The notes beneath the pieces were generated by a model. That model was given only the letters and a program-made list of their open reading frames with translations, made no database searches and was not told where the DNA came from. From Ectobius pallidus (Eukaryota; Arthropoda; Insecta; Blattodea; Ectobiidae), in the NCBI GenBank assembly GCA_964059195.1, contig CAXKWD010000008.1, positions 50,014,502 to 50,078,501 of the forward strand: 64,000 nt of DNA, given 5' to 3'. Positions 59,840 to 64,000 of the stretch are shown piece by piece (positions within the stretch are counted from its first letter, which is position 1; each line of letters begins with the position of its first letter). The position numbers were made by a program, and so were the translations under genes.

Positions 59840-60758
59840 CCTGAGATACAGTATAGTAACGGGTGCGAGAGGCTTGACTGCGTGGTAATACTCCCGGGGT
59901 TTAAAGGTTTTCGTCGTCGCTTTCAGAATACGAACAAAGCGTGATTCTTGTCTTCACCGCTAGAGCACGTCGCGTCGGCTGCTGTATGCAAGCAAGTTAG
60001 GGCGCGAGCAGATTTGCTAATTGATATCTAGTCACTTTGTGGCGAAACCTATATTGCTAATTTCATCTATTTATTAGACACTAAACTATACTCCCTGGCT
60101 CTACATCCCGAGAGGGACTAGGCCTACTATCCGACATCCTACTTCTCAATCAAGTATCTCCTCAATTTGTATCAGGAGGCTGAGTACACCCCATTCCAGA
60201 CCTCCCTACTTCAGAAAACTTCGATTAAGTACCGGGGAACGAACCCAACCTAATGTTTACCCACTTACCCATGAGCTAGAAACTTGAAATTTGGCAGCTT
60301 TTAGCTTACAACCGATGGACAATTCCAAAAAGTTCAAAATTTTATTTTTTTACCCTCCAAAAAGAAACTTCGAAAATTTTTACAGGCATTAATGTTGACC
60401 CACTTCCACCTGAGCTAGAAATCTGAAATTTGACAGACTTATAGCTTTTAGCGTGTAACCGACGAGAAAATTCCAGAATGTTCATATTTTAAATGTTTAC
60501 CCCAGAAAAATCTTATAGTCGTTCCACAGTTTTTTTTAAGGTTTAGTATGGCTAAGTAGTTATTATGGGCTACGGCAGTCTAACTGCAATTAATGTATCT
60601 CTTCTATAAAGTGTCAGTTAAAAAAAAACAACAACAAAAACTTTTTCTTAGAACCACACAGAGAGGCAGAGCCTCACTGGGATTTTGAAGGTTTAGCCCC
60701 GAACGAGCAAAGCGACTATTCATATATTATCAGGTTATGTATTTAATTCCTGTAAAAT
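59840..60758. other. Right half of the hAT element, non-coding
   Basis: Mixed-composition sequence with no supported frame. ATTCCTGTAAAAT (60746-60758) is the left member of the duplication around the SINE. Confidence 0.5.
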
Positions 60759-60965
60759 CACCCCCCCCCATGACTGAGTGGTTACATTGCTCGCCTTCCA
60801 CCGCTGGGACCCGGGATCGAATCTTGGCGGATCCATGTGGAGTTTGTGGTGGACAAAATGGGGTCGGGGCAGGTTTTCTCGGGGTACTTCTGTTTCCCCT
60901 GCCATATATTCCATCAGAGCTCTATTCATCATACTATGGCCATTGGTTGCAATAAAGGAATTATC
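60759..60965 (+). mobile_element. tRNA-derived SINE with ~13-bp target duplication
   Basis: An internal pol III promoter is visible: A box TGACTGAGTGG (60771-60781) and B box GGATCGAATC (60814-60823). Both fit tRNA promoter consensus and spacing. A non-tRNA body follows and ends near AATAAAGG. Flanking repeats ATTCCTGTAAAAT (60746-60758) and ATTCCCGTAAAAT (60966-60978) differ by one base. It is inserted in the hAT right half. Confidence 0.85.
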
Positions 60966-61017
60966 ATTCCCGTAAAATAGTGCAACACCCTGTTCCTACA
61001 CCCACAATCCGCCACTG

Positions 61018-61260
61018 GTTTTAACTACCCTTCAGATAATTATTTCGAAAAAAGTTTCAAATTAAATTTTTAGGTCTTAGTATAAGCAACCCACGTGCAA
61101 AATTTAAAGAAAGTCGTTAGAGCCGTTTTCGAGAAAACTTTCTTTATGTAAAAATAATGTAAACTTTTCTCCATTCTTCGGTTCACATCTTGAAAGGTAC
61201 CTTACGTAAATACAAAATTTTGTCCTTTTATCAGATTTCATCTTTCCGAAATTCGAGATT
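61018..61260 (+). repeat. Old diverged relative of the H interior, right half
   Basis: Continues the 39311-39478 repeat: TTATTTCGAAAAAAGTTTCAAA, AGTATAAGCAACCCACGTGC, AAAATTTAAAG, GTTCACATCTTGAAAGGTACC, AAATACAAAATTTTG. All have close counterparts in the H interior but with many substitutions, and no H termini are near. Confidence 0.7.
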
Positions 61261-61436
61261 TCGCTTGAAAAACAAAATATAAAAATATAACAAAATCATT
61301 CCAAAAATAAAAGTTTGCACAATTTTGGGAGTGTATTTTGGCCTAGATGTTCGCTTTATTAACGGTAACACCCACAATTCGTGAATCTGTCGCTCACGAA
61401 AACAATGTATATCTGATTGTCTATTACGTACTTTAG

Positions 61437-61439
61437 GTT

Positions 61440-61476
<37 letters not shown>

Positions 61477-61600
61477 GTAATAGTAATAATAATAATAGCA
61501 TTTATTGTCTTTAACAGTACAATGTACAATGTACATCATAATGTGCTTGATATGTATGTCTATCCTTAATCCTAATAAAATTGGCTGAATTAGGTTAACT
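61437..61600 (-). mobile_element. LINE 3' end with (TTA)n tail
   Basis: The AAT-type microsatellite (61441-61497) precedes GCATTTATTGTCTTTAACAG; on the minus strand this is AATAAATGC followed by (TTA)n, the same 3' arrangement as the LINE at 43148. No coding part is recognised. Confidence 0.6.
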
Positions 61601-61611
61601 ATGTCTTATAT

Positions 61612-62761
61612 GGTCGGTACAACGCCAAAGTGAACTAAGCGCCGAACTCCATATTTTGAGAAAACTGAAGTTAAAGTTTGAGTGTTGTAAAATATGGTTG
61701 TGTTTACTTCAAACACTTTTGAACCACAACATATTTTACTTTGTCTCTTATATTATTCAAATACAAAGAAGTATGATTAAAAAATAATAACAATAGGTAA
61801 TTTTGTTAACTTTATTAAAATGGTATAGTTCACTTTGGTTGGATATGAGCCGTTTAAAGTAGCACCTTAGTTCACTTTGGCTGGATAATTATACTGGATG
61901 CAATGTAACAAAAACAAGTACCATGATAATCAAAAAGGTATTTGGATAACTGAAACAAATAGGCATAAACAGTTGTTTTAATAAATATTTTTTATTAAAT
62001 AAAGAAACAAAACGTACACTCTTTATGCACAGTATTATATTGAGCAGTCCTATTGCACAACCTCATAATATACTATCCTATTGTACTCTAGCTTATTAAT
62101 TTAATGTTTTCCATCTCCTATCGTCTTAATCTTCATATACCTCGGAAACGAAATCTTCCAGGACTACTCCATCGCTGTCCTATAAACCAACCTAAGCATA
62201 ACCATAATAACATCACTGTATTCCTTTTAAAATGGAAATTAAGGAGGTGGGTTACACTACAAATATAAAATATATTATGCTTAAGAGAATGGAGCATAAG
62301 TAGGCTAATAAACGCAATGCAAATCCTTAAAATAAGCTAAATAATGAGCATATCACTTAGTTCACTATGGGTGGTCAGATAAAGTTAGAGACACAGCCTC
62401 GTGGACGGAACAAAACATGAGTTAAAAACTTATTTTAAGTAAAATTTATGTATTCAACTTACCACAAGAAGTTCCTTCCTGAGAAGGAAAAATCACTCAG
62501 ATCATTCAAAACCTCTTCCATTTCGTCATCATCCAAAATGAGGTTAGCAATCTTGCGTGTTGCTTAGCTCTGTGCGGCTGGCTGTAATGTTGCCACACTA
62601 ACATCCAACCAAAACGAAATTTCCTTTTTTCTCAGCTGATTTTACCAGTGTTGCTTAGTTCATTATTGCAGACTGTAGGATATCAAAATCTGCACCATGG
62701 ACTACCAATAGTCTATATTTTGAAAAATTGGCGCTTACTTCACTTTGGCGTTGTACCGACC
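61612..62761. mobile_element. 1.15-kb TIR element with repeated TTCACTTTGG motif
   Basis: The 32-bp inverted ends begin GGTCGGTACAACGCC with one mismatch. The flanks read ATAT on each side, compatible with a 2-bp TA or 4-bp ATAT duplication. The motif (C)TTAGTTCACTTTGG or its inverse recurs at about 61623, 61826, 61868, 62357, 62645 (partial) and 62737. Superfamily is not assigned. Confidence 0.75.
62130..62557 (-). pseudogene. Possible two-exon acidic gene fragment in the TIR element
   Basis: On the minus strand the frame KIANLILDDDEMEEVLNDLS, then DFSFSGRNFL (about 62557-62455), runs into a GTAAGT donor-like site. About 270 nt further on, after an acceptor-like ACAG, DGVVLEDFVSEVYED ends in a stop (about 62130-62175). 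The phases match if the CAG before CGATGG is the acceptor. The short acidic protein piece could be the end of a transposase or a captured host gene; I cannot name it. Evidence is weak because both pieces are short and the acceptor lacks a good pyrimidine tract. Confidence 0.25.
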
Positions 62762-63043
62762 ATATGCACCATTGGCAGCACTGGTTACTACATGGCGACA
62801 ACATGGTAACTCGAATCGGTTTAAGGATGTTGATTCATAGTATGCCATGATTTCGGAGCTTAGTTTTGTTTTTTATATAATAAAGTAATTATTACTAATT
62901 TTGCATAATCCGTTGAGTTTACGAGTTACATTAGATAAATTCGTTGCAGCTGCATCTATCGATAAACTTTTAAACTCTCGTGGGATTACCATTGATTATC
63001 CAAATAATAACACTTTGAACTGTTCCATCTTTTAATAATTTAA
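62762..63043. other. No recognisable feature
   Basis: AT-rich sequence without repeat or coding signal that I can support. Confidence 0.4.
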
Positions 63044-63103
63044 ATGGGAGGGGTGACAAGAAATTTTCCGCACCGTTCACCACCTAAGCTTGCTACGCCA
63101 CTG
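63044..63103 (-). mobile_element. DNA-transposon end scrap (CAGTGGCGTAGC, minus strand)
   Basis: On the minus strand it starts CAGTGGCGTAGCAAGCTTAG, closely resembling the scrap at 38706. No partner terminus is seen. Confidence 0.45.
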
Positions 63104-64000
63104 CTGTTGGTACTCAGATATATGTACCGGTGCAAGAAAGATTTAACTAGATTAGGGCCGATTTCACCAGCCATATTTAATCTTTGTGCCGGTTTCGTAT
63201 TGTCTAGCTCAGGGGTTTGCATGAAGGCCCTCCTCAGTAAAGGAATGAGACAAATAAATTTTTACCACTAGGATAAAGGCTCACCGTATCGACACACATA
63301 ACACCTGAGAGTTTTATATATTTTTTTTTATTGTAAGACACACTCACAAACACTCTACAATCCATCAAAAATAGTTACTAAGAAACAGCGTAGGTGAGCT
63401 GTGCGAGCATTGGTGCTGATCCGAGTTCGTACATGGACCGGCCTCGTAACATCCTTCGCTCCACGTGAACCAGGCGCGGGTCTAGCTATAGGTCACAGGG
63501 TCACGTGCCCCCCACCCCCATCCATTTTTAATATAAACTGTACTGCATTTGTAGCAACTAATAAAATAACCGTAACATCTATTTCAAACTTCGCGCTTTT
63601 TCTTTGCTTGTCAAGTTTGGCAACATAGCATGGGTCGAATTTCGTTCGTGACCGGCCGTCTCTCATCCCCTTAACATTTTTCCTTTCTAAGCTGACGGAT
63701 TGCAGGGAGGGGTTATGGCTAGTTTAGTTTGTACAGGGTCACAGTATTTTTGCGACTTCACACGAATTGGCGCTGTATGCACTCTTGAATGCATAATTGG
63801 ATTCATATCCGCTAGATGGAGTGGTATGCACTATTATTACTCTATAGTTGAGAACATATTTACGTATTGAGAGGACAGAATATAGCCAGGGTATCCCCCT
63901 CAGGGTATCACAATACAATAACATCTTACCCGAAAAACCTGTCCAGTTGGGAAGGGCGAGTGCAAAAAAGCTGTTTTCCTACCCCCCTTCCGCATCTCAA
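63104..64000. other. Unassigned end of window
   Basis: Includes AGGGCCGATTTCACCA near 63156, a MITE-like terminus with no partner found, and CG-containing stretches near 63400-63520. No frame has supported coding character. Confidence 0.4.

Larger units (their letters stand above)
39471..61025. mobile_element. hAT element split by a 19.4-kb nest, 8-bp duplication GTTTTAAC
   Basis: Termini CAGTGGCGGCC at 39479 and its inverse ATCCGCCACTG ending at 61017, both flanked by GTTTTAAC (39471-39478 and 61018-61025). The flanks join into a continuous old repeat (GTGGG-TTTTAAC-TACCCTTCAG) that aligns with the H interior GTGGGTGGCTTATAACTACCC. Without the X2 nest the element is about 2.2 kb (39479-40483 plus 59837-61017). 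No hAT transposase is recognised, so it is non-autonomous. Confidence 0.85.

Noticed and set aside
60771..60823. A genuine tRNA gene
   Set aside because: A and B boxes are present, but no complete cloverleaf can be drawn, and the unit has a non-tRNA body and direct repeats: a SINE.
63040..63271. Overlapping 60- and 75-residue frames on both strands
   Set aside because: They cover a transposon-end scrap and show no coding bias.
63405..63460. tRNA-like B box near GATCCGAGTTCG
   Set aside because: No matching A box at suitable spacing and no cloverleaf.

Overview
This window looks like repeat-saturated, AT-rich nuclear DNA of an animal with a large genome, probably an arthropod or insect. The evidence is decayed non-LTR retrotransposons with TAA- or TAATC-type tails, Tc1/mariner, hAT and PIF/Harbinger-like elements, a tRNA-derived SINE, and no prokaryotic operon structure. 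No intact host gene can be defended. Species assignment is inference.

The dominant component is one unnamed 3.4-kb non-coding element, called H here. It occurs as twelve complete or partial copies plus two end fragments. Its terminal inverted repeat is GGGYCGTATTCTGTAAC; one end (A) has CTCCACCAACG next to it and the other (B) has TTTCGTCACCAACG. Two subfamilies are visible: H-i (copies 1, 2, 5, 7, 9, 10) and H-ii (copies 3, 4, 6, 8, 11, 12). Insertions of H leave the trinucleotide CWG (CTG or CAG) on both sides. Two self-insertions can be read directly, because the uninterrupted target is also present in the window. CWG duplications and GGG termini are known from Harbinger3 of zebrafish, so H is best read as a non-autonomous PIF/Harbinger-type element. 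It has a strong habit of landing in or beside itself.

Layout. 1-593: unassigned flank. 594-30884: first H block, with copies in both orientations, containing a Tc1-like element (4346-5115), a non-LTR RT fragment (8068-9112), a 2.6-kb element with 31-bp terminal repeats and a 7-bp duplication (9227-11829), and a small hAT (20269-20920). 30885-39310: older sequence without H. It holds a ~330-bp tandem array that carries three histone-type 3' stem-loops on the minus strand, a 69-codon reading frame just upstream of them, and a decayed full-length-like non-LTR retrotransposon (ORF1, endonuclease, RT) that contains a Tc1-like element. 39311-61260: a deep nest. An old diverged repeat is split by a hAT (8-bp duplication GTTTTAAC); the hAT is split by a Harbinger-like element X2 (TTC duplication); X2 is split at a CTG by a direct tandem array of four H copies; the last H copy is itself split by a second X element (X1) and by another TIR element holding a LINE fragment. 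61261-64000: LINE tail, a 1.15-kb TIR element with repeated TTCACTTTGG motifs, and MITE scraps.

The window records amplification and self-nesting of non-autonomous DNA transposons, not a cellular pathway. The most unusual points are the related-empty-site proof of CWG self-insertion, the CCC-CTG-GGG junctions that could seed tandem arrays, the near-identical 4,193-bp tandem duplication, and the orphan histone-type stem-loop array. All boundaries come from reading by eye; edges without a stated duplication may be off by several bases.
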